Below, one piece after another: positions 7,755 through 16,301 of a stretch of 32,395 nt of DNA; the stretch's first letter is position 1; every line of letters begins with the position of its first letter. The notes beneath the pieces were generated by a model that was not told where the DNA came from, did no database searches, and worked only from the letters and a program-made list of their open reading frames with translations. This DNA is from Rhodospirillaceae bacterium (GTDB taxonomy: Bacteria > Pseudomonadota > Alphaproteobacteria > Dongiales > Dongiaceae), in the NCBI GenBank assembly GCA_016794165.1, contig JAEUKV010000156.1:1-32395 (forward strand), in the 5' to 3' direction. The translations under genes were made by a program, and so were the position numbers.

Positions 7755-9287
7755 TCAAAGCGGGATGTTGTCGTGCTTCTTCCAGGGATTTTCGATCTTC
7801 TTGTCCCTGAGCATGGCGAGCGAGCGGCAGATCCGCTTCCGCGTCGCATGCGGCATGATCACGTCGTCGATGAAGCCGCGCGCGCCCGCGACGAAGGGAT
7901 TGGCGAATTTACGGCGATATTCCTCGGTGCGCTCGGCGATCTTCTCCGCATCGCCGATATCGGCACGGAAGATGATCTCCACCGCGCCCTTCGGCCCCAT
8001 CACCGCGATCTCGGCGGTGGGCCAGGCGAAGTTGACGTCGCCCCTGAGATGCTTCGAGCTCATGACGTCATAGGCGCCGCCATAGGCCTTCCTCGTGATC
8101 ACCGTGACCTTGGGCACCGTCGCCTCGCCATAGGCGAAGAGCAGCTTGGCGCCGTGCTTGATGATGGCGCCGTGCTCCTGGGACGTCCCCGGCAGGAAGC
8201 CCGGCACATCCACGAAAGTGACGATGGGAATCTCGAAACAGTCACAGAAGCGCACGAAGCGCGCGGCCTTGCGGCTCGAGTCGATATCCAGGCAGCCGGC
8301 CAGCACCATCGGCTGGTTGGCGACGATGCCGACTGTCTCGCCGCCCATGCGGGCAAAGCCGGTGAGGATGTTGCCGGCATGGTTCGGCTGCAGCTCGAAG
8401 AAGTCGCCCTCGTCCACGACCTTCTGGATCAGTTCCTTCATGTCATAGGGCTTGTTGGGATTGGAGGGGATCAAGGTATCCAGCGACATCTCGTCCCGGT
8501 CGATGGGATCGGGCGACGGGCGCGCCGGCGCCTTGGCGCGGTTGGAGGCCGGCAGCATGTCGACGAAGCGCCGCACTTCCAGCAGCGCCTCGACGTCGTT
8601 CTCGAAGGCGCGATCGGCGACGCCGGATTTCTGGCTGTGGGTGACGGCACCGCCCAGCTGTTCGAAGGTGACGGTTTCGTGGGTCACCGTCTTCACCACC
8701 TCCGGGCCGGTGACGAACATGTAGGAGCTGTCCTTCACCATGAAGATGAAATCGGTCATGGCCGGCGAATAGACGGCCCCGCCGGCGCAGGGCCCCATGA
8801 TGACACTGATCTGCGGCACCACGCCCGAGGCCATGATGTTGCGCTGGAACACCTCGGCATAGCCGGCAAGGGACGCGACGCCTTCCTGGATGCGGGCGCC
8901 GCCGGAATCGTTGATGCCGATCACCGGCGCGCCGACGCGGATCGCCTGATCCATCACCTTGCAGATCTTTTCCGCATGAGCTTCCGAGAGCGAGCCGCCG
9001 AAGACGGTGAAGTCCTGGCTGAAGACGAAGACCAGGCGGCCGTTGACCGTGCCATAACCGGTCACCACGCCGTCCCCCGGCACACGCTGCCCACCCATGC
9101 CGAAATCGTGGCAGCGATGCTCGACGAACATGTCCCATTCCTCGAAGGAATCGGGATCGAGCAGCAGCTCGATGCGCTCGCGGGCGGTCAGGCGCCCCTT
9201 GGCATGCTGGGCGGCGACCCGCTTCTGGCCACCGCCGGCCCGCGCCGCCGCGCGCATCTCTTCAAGCTGTTTCAGGATCTCTTGCAT
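7755..9287 (-). CDS. pccB: Propionyl-CoA carboxylase beta subunit (carboxyltransferase)
   Basis: The 510-residue carboxyltransferase half of the enzyme moves CO2 from biotin to propionyl-CoA, giving methylmalonyl-CoA for propionate, odd-chain fatty acid and branched amino-acid use. The crotonase-like halves are visible: [11 protein letters not shown] (126-136) and [11 protein letters not shown] (165-175) in the N half, and [10 protein letters not shown] and [10 protein letters not shown] in the C half. Asp407 in AYDVM matches the residue that, in Streptomyces enzymes, favours propionyl- over acetyl-CoA. It is the first gene of an operon with pccA, the acylphosphatase and the SDR. A GGGGGA Shine-Dalgarno precedes the ATG. 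The 125-base upstream gap shows no clear promoter. Confidence 0.96.
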   Translation of the reverse strand: MQEILKQLEEMRAAARAGGGQKRVAAQHAKGRLTARERIELLLDPDSFEEWDMFVEHRCHDFGMGGQRVPGDGVVTGYGTVNGRLVFVFSQDFTVFGGSLSEAHAEKICKVMDQAIRVGAPVIGINDSGGARIQEGVASLAGYAEVFQRNIMASGVVPQISVIMGPCAGGAVYSPAMTDFIFMVKDSSYMFVTGPEVVKTVTHETVTFEQLGGAVTHSQKSGVADRAFENDVEALLEVRRFVDMLPASNRAKAPARPSPDPIDRDEMSLDTLIPSNPNKPYDMKELIQKVVDEGDFFELQPNHAGNILTGFARMGGETVGIVANQPMVLAGCLDIDSSRKAARFVRFCDCFEIPIVTFVDVPGFLPGTSQEHGAIIKHGAKLLFAYGEATVPKVTVITRKAYGGAYDVMSSKHLRGDVNFAWPTAEIAVMGPKGAVEIIFRADIGDAEKIAERTEEYRRKFANPFVAGARGFIDDVIMPHATRKRICRSLAMLRDKKIENPWKKHDNIPL

Positions 9288-9412
9288 CGGCGCATTCCCC
9301 CAACATCTTCGGGCCCAACATCTTCCGGCCCTGCCCGGCTCTCACCCGGCCTTTTTGCCAGCCTTTTTGCAGGTGCGAAGGCGCCTCTGGATAGCATGCG
9401 GGCGGGCCCGCC

Positions 9413-10126
9413 TCAAGTCGCCGCCAGCAGGTCGAGGAAGCGCTTCGCCGCCACCAGGTCGGCCAGTTGCGCCACCCGCCGCTCGGTCGCCTCCGCATCC
9501 TCGCCCCAGCGCTCGGCCTGGAACAGTTCGTCGAGCTGGGCGGCATGGGCGCCCTGTTCCGGGGTAAGCGCGCCATCGGCCACGGCCAGGCCGAGGACCA
9601 GGGAGCCCGAGACGGAAACCAGGGTCGCGAGGGCCGCCAGCGCGAAGTCCCCCTGCCCCGCCACCACCCGTTCCAGGGCCAGCAGGGTGGCGGGCGGTTG
9701 CGGCACGGCGACGATGCCGCTGGTGACCTGGAGGACGACATCATAGCGCCGCCGCACCCAGTCGATCATCGGGTCCCAGGCCTGGGTCTGGCGGGCGACC
9801 AGGGCCGGCGGCTCCGTCGCCCGGTAGCAGACGAGATCGCTGGCGGCATAACCCGCCAGTTCGGCGACGATCTGGTCCCGCGCGGGCCCGACCCGGTCGA
9901 TCGCCGTGGCCGCCAGCTGCATCAGCGGCATGGTATGCGGGCGGACCTTATCGCCCTGGGCCGCCCATTCGGCAGCGATGGCGCCGGCGAGCGCCGCGTT
10001 GGGCAGCAGGAAGGGATGTTGTGCCGGCGAGCGCAGCTGCTTGCCGTCGAGGGTGATGCCGCAGCCGTCCGGCGTCACCGTCACGGCGACGGTCTGGTAG
10101 AAACGGCGTGGGGCCGATCCGAGCAT
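9413..10126 (-). CDS. ATP12-family F1-ATPase assembly chaperone
   Basis: A 237-residue protein related to mitochondrial Atp12, which binds the F1 alpha subunit before assembly. Seen are RRFYQTVAVTVTPDGCGITLDGKQLRSPA at the N-terminus (given here in part only as landmarks: RRFYQ at 7-11, LDGK at 26-29), MPLMQLAATAIDR, the conserved-looking YRATEPPALVARQTQAWDP region and a helical C-terminus. The ATG at 10126 is preferred; the frame stays open upstream through asmA, but that part is proline/arginine shadow. It starts 4 bases after the asmA stop with only a weak GGGAA site, which suggests coupling. Such genes commonly sit near rluC in alphaproteobacteria. Confidence 0.9.
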   Translation of the reverse strand: MLGSAPRRFYQTVAVTVTPDGCGITLDGKQLRSPAQHPFLLPNAALAGAIAAEWAAQGDKVRPHTMPLMQLAATAIDRVGPARDQIVAELAGYAASDLVCYRATEPPALVARQTQAWDPMIDWVRRRYDVVLQVTSGIVAVPQPPATLLALERVVAGQGDFALAALATLVSVSGSLVLGLAVADGALTPEQGAHAAQLDELFQAERWGEDAEATERRVAQLADLVAAKRFLDLLAAT

Positions 10127-10130
10127 GGAG

Positions 10131-12182
10131 TCAGTTCCCGAAGAGATCGTTGAGGCCTTCGCCGATACCCTCGCCGATCGATTCCAGCGCCTTGCCGGCG
10201 CCCTCGCCGATGTCCTTGGCGCCTTCGCCGATGCCTTCGATGACCTGGCCGGCACCCTCCTGGATCTTCTGTCCGGGGCTGGTCTTGGCGGCCTTGGCCC
10301 CTTCGTCGAGGGCCGTGTTGCAGGGGTCCGGGCCAAGATCCCGAGATTCACCAAGACCCGTGACGGAAGAAAGCACACCGAGGGTCGCAAGGTCGGCGGC
10401 GCGGGTGGCAAAGTCGGCGGTATTGCCCACGGCACCCAAGGCATCGGGCGTCACGCTGGGATCGGTGAAGGTCCCGCCGACATTCATCGGCACGGCGAGA
10501 TTGGCCAGGTTGACCTGCTTCGATTGTGTGTCGAGATGCAGGGCCAGGCGCTCTTGACCAAGATCAATCTGGCCCGAGCCCAGCACGGTGGCGCCGGGCG
10601 TGTCGAGCACGATGCCGCGCGAGACGGCGATGCCGTTCTCGATCCGGAAGCGCGCGGCAAGGCAGTTCACCTGCGAGGCGTCGTTGCTGCCGCCGAAGGA
10701 AATGAGGCTGAACAGGTCGGCAAAGAGCAGCCGCACGAAATCGTTCTGCAACTGCCCGCGCCCGGCCTCGAAGGTGACATGGCCGTTGGCCCCGGCCATC
10801 AGGCTGCGCAGGGACCCGGCAGGGCCGGCGAGCTCCACTTCGAGATTGGCGTTCTTGCTGGTGAGGACGGAGGCGAGGCCCATGGTCTCCAGGAGTGGCC
10901 CCGCCGCCACCTCATCGGCGCGCAGCCGGGCCAGCAGTGGCGGCGGCGACTGCATGGAATCAAGTGTGCCCGCCGCCGAGAAGCGGCCGTCCACCAGATT
11001 GCCGGTGACCGAGGTGAGGGTGAGCTTGCCGGCGGCGAGTGCCAGTTCGATGCTGGCATTCTTCAGCGGGTAGGGGCCGTGGTTGAACTCCTGTGCGGTC
11101 CAGGCGATGTCGGCGTCGAGGAAATCGAGCGGCGGGATCACCCAGGGCTCGGCCGAGAAGGCGCGGCCGTCGCTGGGCCCCTTGTCCGGTCCGGACAGCA
11201 CCGGCTCCAGCCCGAAATCCTTGCTGTTGAGCTTGGTCGAGGCGAGGCGCAGCCCGAGATAGGGGCGTTCCTCCCCGGGCCGGAAAGCGAGCTCGCCGGT
11301 GAAATCGCTTTCGCCCACCACGCCGCTCGCGCCTCGCAACTGAAAGGCACCATCCTCGCCGCTGAGATTGCCGGCAAGGCGATAGGGTCCGGCGCCCGGC
11401 AGGGTGACGCCGGCAATCGTCACGGGCATGGGGGCCGCAAGGGAGAGATCGAGGGCGATCCCGTCAAGTGCCGCGGGTTCGCGGATTTCGCCTTTCACGG
11501 CAAAGGTGAGCGCGCCGAGACTGCCCTTGAGATCGAGCGGCAACGGTCCCCGGGCAAAGCGGCTCAGCGCGCCGAGCGTGCCCTCGACCTGGATCGGCTG
11601 ATTGTCCCCGGTGGCCTTGAGAGCAAAAGTGATGGCGCCGCCCGGGCCGTCCGACCGTGCAACCAGATGATCGATGTCGAGACGTTGCGCCGCGCCGGTG
11701 ACGCCGTTGCGATAGCGCAGCGAGAGTTTCTCGAGGGTGATCTCGCCGATATGCGGCAGGGGTGCCGTCGCGCCGCCACCGCTTGCGCCGGAATCCATGA
11801 CCCAATTGCCGATATCGGCGGCATTGGTTTCCAGCAGGATGTCGGCATCGCTGAGAATGAGACGCCGGATGACGATCTGGTCGGAGAGCAGCGGCAGGAG
11901 TTCGACCTCGGCGGTCAGTTTGCCGAAGCGCAGCATGGTGGGGTCGGTGCCCCATTCGGCGTTGCGGAAGGTGACCTGCTCGACCGTCACCCGGGGTGTC
12001 AGCGAAAGCCCCACCTCGACATTGCCGGCCAGCACCAGATCGCGGCCGGTCGCCGCCTTCACCTGGCTCGCCACCAGATCCTTATAGGCGTTGAAGTCCG
12101 TGGATTTGACGATGGCAAGCACGGTCGCGCCCAGCGCCACCACCAGCATCACCAAACCGGCCAGAATGGTTTTCAGGCGCAT
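10131..12182 (-). CDS. AsmA family inner-membrane-anchored protein
   Basis: A 683-residue protein anchored by one N-terminal helix (about 5-26, LAGLVMLVVALGATVLAIV) with a long periplasmic part. AsmA-like proteins are linked to outer-membrane biogenesis and phospholipid transport. The N-terminal ATGRDLVLAGNVEVGLSLTP and VTFRNAEWG segments are characteristic AsmA sequence. A strong GGGAGGAAG Shine-Dalgarno lies 6 bases before the ATG at 12182. The C-terminal 45 residues or so are a repetitive run of IGEGA-type units (QVIEGIGEGAKDIGEGAG, then ESIGEGIGEGLNDLFGN), unlike the rest of the protein. It follows the HAD gene by 32 bases and precedes the ATP12-family gene by 4. Confidence 0.9.
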   Translation of the reverse strand: MRLKTILAGLVMLVVALGATVLAIVKSTDFNAYKDLVASQVKAATGRDLVLAGNVEVGLSLTPRVTVEQVTFRNAEWGTDPTMLRFGKLTAEVELLPLLSDQIVIRRLILSDADILLETNAADIGNWVMDSGASGGGATAPLPHIGEITLEKLSLRYRNGVTGAAQRLDIDHLVARSDGPGGAITFALKATGDNQPIQVEGTLGALSRFARGPLPLDLKGSLGALTFAVKGEIREPAALDGIALDLSLAAPMPVTIAGVTLPGAGPYRLAGNLSGEDGAFQLRGASGVVGESDFTGELAFRPGEERPYLGLRLASTKLNSKDFGLEPVLSGPDKGPSDGRAFSAEPWVIPPLDFLDADIAWTAQEFNHGPYPLKNASIELALAAGKLTLTSVTGNLVDGRFSAAGTLDSMQSPPPLLARLRADEVAAGPLLETMGLASVLTSKNANLEVELAGPAGSLRSLMAGANGHVTFEAGRGQLQNDFVRLLFADLFSLISFGGSNDASQVNCLAARFRIENGIAVSRGIVLDTPGATVLGSGQIDLGQERLALHLDTQSKQVNLANLAVPMNVGGTFTDPSVTPDALGAVGNTADFATRAADLATLGVLSSVTGLGESRDLGPDPCNTALDEGAKAAKTSPGQKIQEGAGQVIEGIGEGAKDIGEGAGKALESIGEGIGEGLNDLFGN

Positions 12183-12214
12183 TTGCCGCTTCCTCCCTCG
12201 ACTGCGGCCTGATC

Positions 12215-12898
12215 TTACCGGCTGGCGGAAAGGCTTTGCAAACAGGGGATGAGGTCGGCCGGGTGGTGGATCACCCGGGCGGCGCCGGCAGCCGCCAGTT
12301 CCTCGGCCGGATGATAGCCCCAATTGACCCCGATGGCCGTCGCCCGGGCGGCCCGGGCCATCTCCATGTCGAAGCTGGTATCGCCGATCACCACGGTTTC
12401 GGCGGGTTCGCAGGCGCATTCCGCCATGGCCTTGAGCACCATGTCGGGATGCGGCTTGCTGATTGCCCGGTCGGCGGTCTGCAGGGTATGGAACCGCTCG
12501 CGCAGGCGATGATGCCGCAGGGTGTGTTCCAGCCCGACCAGATTCTTGCCGGTGGCCACGCCCAGAAACACCGCGGGATGTTCGAGCCGCTGGATCAGCT
12601 CGCGGATGCCGTCATAGAGCGGCTCCAGGATGCCGCCTTCCCCGCGCAGGTTTCGCACGATGGTCCGGTAGACCTCGGCGATCTCATGGACCGCGGCGGC
12701 ATCGAGGTCGGGCAGCAGCCGCGCCACCGCGATCTCCAGAGTCAGGCCGACCTGGCGCCGCACCGCCTCGGCTTCCGGCTGAGGATGGCCGAAGCGCGCG
12801 AAGGCCTCGCGCATGGCGGCAACGATGTTGTGCTGGCTGTCGACCAGGGTGCCGTCGCAGTCGAAGATCACCAGGCGGTAGGGTGCTATCGCATCCAT
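12215..12898 (-). CDS. HAD-superfamily phosphatase, phosphoglycolate phosphatase-like
   Basis: A 227-residue HAD subfamily IA hydrolase. Motif I is FDCDGTLVDS with nucleophile Asp13 and acid/base Asp15, motif II is VATGKN, motif III SKPHPD and motif IV VIGDTSFDMEMA. The alpha-helical cap between motifs I and II is typical of Gph-like enzymes. The substrate may be phosphoglycolate or another small phosphate ester and cannot be fixed from sequence. It starts 5 bases after the rluC stop, so the two are probably one transcript, a pairing often seen in alphaproteobacteria. Confidence 0.93.
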   Translation of the reverse strand: MDAIAPYRLVIFDCDGTLVDSQHNIVAAMREAFARFGHPQPEAEAVRRQVGLTLEIAVARLLPDLDAAAVHEIAEVYRTIVRNLRGEGGILEPLYDGIRELIQRLEHPAVFLGVATGKNLVGLEHTLRHHRLRERFHTLQTADRAISKPHPDMVLKAMAECACEPAETVVIGDTSFDMEMARAARATAIGVNWGYHPAEELAAAGAARVIHHPADLIPCLQSLSASR

Positions 12899-12903
12899 GG
12901 CGG

Positions 12904-13914
12904 CTAGAGATCAAGATTGGCGAAGGGGTCGTGGTCCGGCTCGGCCGCGAACTCGAAGAAATCCCAGGTCTTCTGCATGTGCGGCGGCAGCGGCGCCGTC
13001 ACGTTGATGATGCCGCGGGTGGGGTGCGGGATGCGGATCGAGCGGGCATGCAGATGCAGCTGGTTGGACAGCGCCTCGCGCGCGAAGAAGGCCTTGGCGC
13101 CGGCATATTTGCCGTCCCCCAGGATCGGCGTTCCCAGCGCGACGCAATGGGCGCGCAGCTGGTGCGTGCGGCCGGTGAGCGGCATCAGCGCCAGCCAGGC
13201 GGCCTTGTCATGGGCGCGTTCCACCACCGCGTAATAGGTGACCGCGTTCTTGCCTTCCTCGTCGATCTGCACGCGCTCGGCGGCGCGGCGCCCGGTCAGG
13301 CCGCCGGTCTGCTTGCCGAGCGGCGCATCGATCTTGCCCTGGTTCATCTTCGGCGCGCCCACCGTCACCGCCCAGTAGATCTTGCGGGCGGTCTTGTGAC
13401 GGAAAGCCTCGGCGAGCTTGCGTGCGGCGGCCTGCGTGCGGGCCAGCACCAGGCAGCCCGAGGTGTCGCGGTCGAGGCGGTGCACCAGGCGCGGCCGCTC
13501 GGGCGCGTCGAACTGCAGGGCCTCCAGCATTGCGTCGATATTGGTGTCGAGCCCGGTCCCGCCCTGCACGGCGAGGCCCGCCGGCTTGTTGAGCACGATG
13601 ACCTCGGCATCCTTGTAGAGTACCGCCTTGCGGAGGGCTTCGGCATCGCGGGCACTGACCGGCTTGGGACCGCTGGGAAGATCGTCGTCGGGCCGCGGCG
13701 CGTTGGCATCGCCCAGGGGCGGCACCCGCACCACCTGCCCCGCTTCCAGCCGGTCGGCCGCCTTGGCGCGCTTGCCGTCGATGCGCACCTGGCCGGTCCG
13801 CAGCAGCTTTTCCAGCCGGCCATGGGTGAGATGCGGGTAGTTCTTCTTGAACCAGCGGTCGAGGCGCTGGTCGCTGTCGCTGGCGGTGATCGTAACCTGC
13901 TGAACACCGCTCAT
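12904..13914 (-). CDS. rluC: 23S rRNA pseudouridine synthase, RluC/RluD type
   Basis: A 336-residue RNA-modifying enzyme. An N-terminal S4 RNA-binding domain (about 15-65; HGRLEKLLRTGQVRIDGKRA) is followed by the RluA-family catalytic domain with HRLDRDTSG, catalytic Asp148. The VLNKPAGLAVQGG segment and a C-terminal GRTHQLRAH are family hallmarks. RluC makes pseudouridines 955, 2504 and 2580 in E. coli 23S rRNA, while RluD targets helix 69; the choice of RluC is from general resemblance and context. It is followed by the HAD gene after 5 bases and preceded by the isochorismatase-like gene at 13 bases. Confidence 0.93.
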   Translation of the reverse strand: MSGVQQVTITASDSDQRLDRWFKKNYPHLTHGRLEKLLRTGQVRIDGKRAKAADRLEAGQVVRVPPLGDANAPRPDDDLPSGPKPVSARDAEALRKAVLYKDAEVIVLNKPAGLAVQGGTGLDTNIDAMLEALQFDAPERPRLVHRLDRDTSGCLVLARTQAAARKLAEAFRHKTARKIYWAVTVGAPKMNQGKIDAPLGKQTGGLTGRRAAERVQIDEEGKNAVTYYAVVERAHDKAAWLALMPLTGRTHQLRAHCVALGTPILGDGKYAGAKAFFAREALSNQLHLHARSIRIPHPTRGIINVTAPLPPHMQKTWDFFEFAAEPDHDPFANLDL

Positions 13915-13927
13915 GTGGAGGATCTCA

Positions 13928-14584
13928 TCAGGCGGCTTGCCGGCTGCGCGACAACCAGTCCAGCAGTTTGTCGGTCGCCATCAAATAGACGCCGATCTGG
14001 GCAAGCTCATTGAGACCGGCATCGGTGGCGCCGGAAATGGCGTCGGTCGCCAGCACCATGCGGAAGTCGCGATTGGCGGCAGCATAGACGCTGGAGCGCG
14101 GGGAGGTTGAGAAATCGGTGCCGCAGATGACGATGGTGGAGATGCCCAGGGACTTCAGATGTTCCTCGACCGGGGTCTGGAAGAACGCCGAGAGGCGCGG
14201 CTTGTAGCAGATCCACTCCTTGGATCCCGCTTCCTGCAGCTTGCCGTCGAGCAGCAATTCGGGTTCGATCCGCTGCGCCGGGTCGCGCTTCAACTCGTCG
14301 ATCAATTCGCAGCCGAGCGTTCCCGGCATGACGATGCGCTGGCCGGATTCGATCTGCGCGCGGTGACACAGATCGACATTGGATCCGTTACAGCGATAGA
14401 GCCGCACCATGTGCACGATCGGCGCCTGCAGCTGCCGGAACGCCTGGGTGAGGCGTTGCATGTGCGGCACGGTCGCCGGTGCGCTGCCGACTGCAGCCGG
14501 ACTGTTGGGCAACATGAAATCGCGCTGTGCGTCGATGGTGATGAGGGCTAAACGATCGCGTTCCGGCGAAAGGTAATCCTGCAT
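13928..14584 (-). CDS. Isochorismatase-fold protein with the cysteine nucleophile replaced by serine
   Basis: A 218-residue alpha/beta protein of the cysteine hydrolase/isochorismatase superfamily. Asp18 in ITIDAQRDF and Lys128 in CYKPRLSAF match two of the triad positions. The third normally lies in GxxTxxCV; here the aligned stretch is GTDFSTSPRSS, placing Ser161 at the cysteine. EntB and PhzD isochorismatases also lack this cysteine, so the protein may still be a hydrolase with another mechanism. The start at 14584 fits the fold's N-terminus; a weak AAGGCGAG lies upstream. It sits between rarA and rluC, 13 bases before rluC, and may be an insertion into an otherwise conserved neighbourhood. 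The substrate is unknown. Confidence 0.85.
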   Translation of the reverse strand: MQDYLSPERDRLALITIDAQRDFMLPNSPAAVGSAPATVPHMQRLTQAFRQLQAPIVHMVRLYRCNGSNVDLCHRAQIESGQRIVMPGTLGCELIDELKRDPAQRIEPELLLDGKLQEAGSKEWICYKPRLSAFFQTPVEEHLKSLGISTIVICGTDFSTSPRSSVYAAANRDFRMVLATDAISGATDAGLNELAQIGVYLMATDKLLDWLSRSRQAA

Positions 14585-14939
14585 TCTGAAAGCTCGCCTT
14601 CTTCCCGGCGGATTGGCCGCCATCCACCCCTGAAACCTAGCTGCCGCGAAACGGGCGACCGATGGACGATCGCGCTGTTGCCCCGACAGCTTCCCAACCC
14701 CGGATGCCGGATCGAACGATGTCCGGCCACTGACAAAGATCGCTGTCTGCCTGATCTTCGTGGCGACCCTAGCCAAGCCATTGAGGGGGGACAAGCCCTT
14801 CATCTTGCATGGCGCCGCCGCCTCGATTGCAGACCTGAGCCCTTGCAATTCCACAAGAACAGGTGTGGCACGCGGCGGGTATCCCGGCAGGTCGGTAACA
14901 CGTTGGTGCGAGCCGCCAGGCGCACAGGGCGAGCGTGTT
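14585..14939. other. 355-base gap between rarA and the isochorismatase-like gene
   Basis: No supported gene. The frame of the isochorismatase-like gene stays open upstream through this gap, but the translation has no recognisable protein character. It should hold the promoter of the isochorismatase-like gene and the 3' end of the degP-rarA transcript. I see neither a clear -35/-10 pair nor a hairpin with a T-run. Confidence 0.5.
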
Positions 14940-16286
14940 TCATCCGCCTTCGCCTTGACCTTCGTCATCGCCGCCCGTATCGCCCGGCCGCCCCTTGCGC
15001 TGTCGCCGCTTGGCCCGCAGCTTGTCCCAGTATTCCTGACGTTTCACCAGCTCGCGCTCGAAACCGCGCTCGACCGGCTGGTAGAATCGTTGCCGGCGCA
15101 TGTCGTCGGGGAAATAGTTCTGACCCGAAAACCCGTCCTCGGCATCGTGGTCGTATTCGTAGCCGGCACCGTAGCCGAGTTCGCCCATCAGCCGGGTGGG
15201 CGCATTAAGGATATGCTTGGGCGGCATCAGCGAGCCGTAGGTCTTGGCCGCCTTCCTGACCGCATTATAGGCCCTGTAGGCGGCGTTGGATTTGGGTGCG
15301 GTGCCGAGATAGATCACCGCCTGGGCGATCGCCAATTCCCCTTCCGGCGAACCGAGGCGCTTGTAGGTATCCCAGGCGGCCAGTGCCTGGGTCAGCGCCT
15401 GCGGGTCGGCAAGCCCGATATCCTCGGCCGCGAAGCGGACCAGGCGGCGGGCGATATAGAGCGGATCCTCGCCGCCGTCCAGCATGCGCGCAAACCAGTA
15501 GAGCGCCGCGTCGGTGTCCGAGCCGCGCAGGGATTTGTGCAGCGCCGAGATGAGGTTGTAGTGCCCTTCCTGGGCCTTGTCGTAGAGCGGCGCCCGGCGC
15601 TGTACCGCCTTCCCGAGCCCGGCGGGATCGAGCATCGCCTCGGGCGGCAGACGGAAGAGTTCCTCGGCCAGGTTGAGCAGATAGCGCCCGTCGCCATCGG
15701 CCATGTCGAGCAGTGCCGCCCGCGCCGCCGGATCGAGCGGCAGCGGGTAGCCCATCAGCGCCTCGGCCCGCGCGAGCAGCAATTCCATGGCGGCCGCATC
15801 GAGGCGGTTGAGCACGAAGACCTGCGCCCGGGAGAGCAGTGCCGCGTTGAGCTCGAAGGAGGGATTCTCGGTCGTGGCGCCCACCAGCACGATGGTGCCG
15901 TCCTCGACATAGGGCAGGAAGCCGTCCTGCTGGGCACGGTTGAAGCGGTGGATCTCGTCGATGAAGAGCAGCGTGCCACGCCCCATGCGACGGCGTTCGC
16001 GCGCGGCGTCGAACACCTTCCTGAGGTCGGCCACGCCGGAAAAGACCGCAGAGAGCAGTTCAAAATGCAGGTCGACGTCGTCGGCCAGCAGCCGTGCCAG
16101 GGTGGTCTTGCCGCAGCCGGGCGGTCCCCAGAGAATCATCGAGGAGACCTGGCCCGCCGCCAGCATGCGCGCGATCGGCCCTTCGCGGCCGATGAGATGA
16201 TCCTGGCCGACGATGTCCGCCAGCTTCTGCGGGCGCAGCCGGTCGGCGAGGGGGCGCGGCGCCTGGGCTTCGAAGAGACCGCTCAC
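14940..16286 (-). CDS. rarA: Replication-associated recombination protein A (AAA+ ATPase)
   Basis: RarA (MgsA) acts at stalled replication forks and interacts with SSB. The 448-residue length is normal. Walker A is GPPGCGKT (54-61), Walker B LLFIDE (106-111), followed by HRFN and sensor 1 GATTENPSFELN. The C-terminal region has LARRLVRFAAEDIGLADP-like sequence (as IARRLVRFAAEDIG) and the typical MPPKHILNAPT and NYFPDDM blocks of the tetramerisation domain. The start is the GTG at 16286. The gene follows the DegP-like protease by 15 bases and is probably cotranscribed with it. Confidence 0.95.
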   Translation of the reverse strand: MSGLFEAQAPRPLADRLRPQKLADIVGQDHLIGREGPIARMLAAGQVSSMILWGPPGCGKTTLARLLADDVDLHFELLSAVFSGVADLRKVFDAARERRRMGRGTLLFIDEIHRFNRAQQDGFLPYVEDGTIVLVGATTENPSFELNAALLSRAQVFVLNRLDAAAMELLLARAEALMGYPLPLDPAARAALLDMADGDGRYLLNLAEELFRLPPEAMLDPAGLGKAVQRRAPLYDKAQEGHYNLISALHKSLRGSDTDAALYWFARMLDGGEDPLYIARRLVRFAAEDIGLADPQALTQALAAWDTYKRLGSPEGELAIAQAVIYLGTAPKSNAAYRAYNAVRKAAKTYGSLMPPKHILNAPTRLMGELGYGAGYEYDHDAEDGFSGQNYFPDDMRRQRFYQPVERGFERELVKRQEYWDKLRAKRRQRKGRPGDTGGDDEGQGEGG

Positions 16287-16301
16287 CGCGCCCCGCCCGC
16301 C

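Noticed and set aside
9299..9325. Duplicate CCCAACATCTTC before pccB as an operator
   Set aside because: Two 12-base copies 15 bases apart are real, but there is no palindrome, no promoter beside them and no known regulator signature.
7773..9746. 657-codon open frame on plus, opposite pccB and the ATP12-family gene
   Set aside because: Spans two real minus-strand genes and the gap between them; no recognisable domain.
10125..12212. 695-codon open frame on plus, opposite the AsmA gene
   Set aside because: Mirror of the AsmA gene, which has a strong Shine-Dalgarno, a membrane anchor and family sequence.
14585..14968. In-frame N-terminal extension of the isochorismatase-like gene
   Set aside because: The added residues do not resemble the fold's N-terminus, overlap the rarA 3' end and have no ribosome site; the start at 14584 fits the family.
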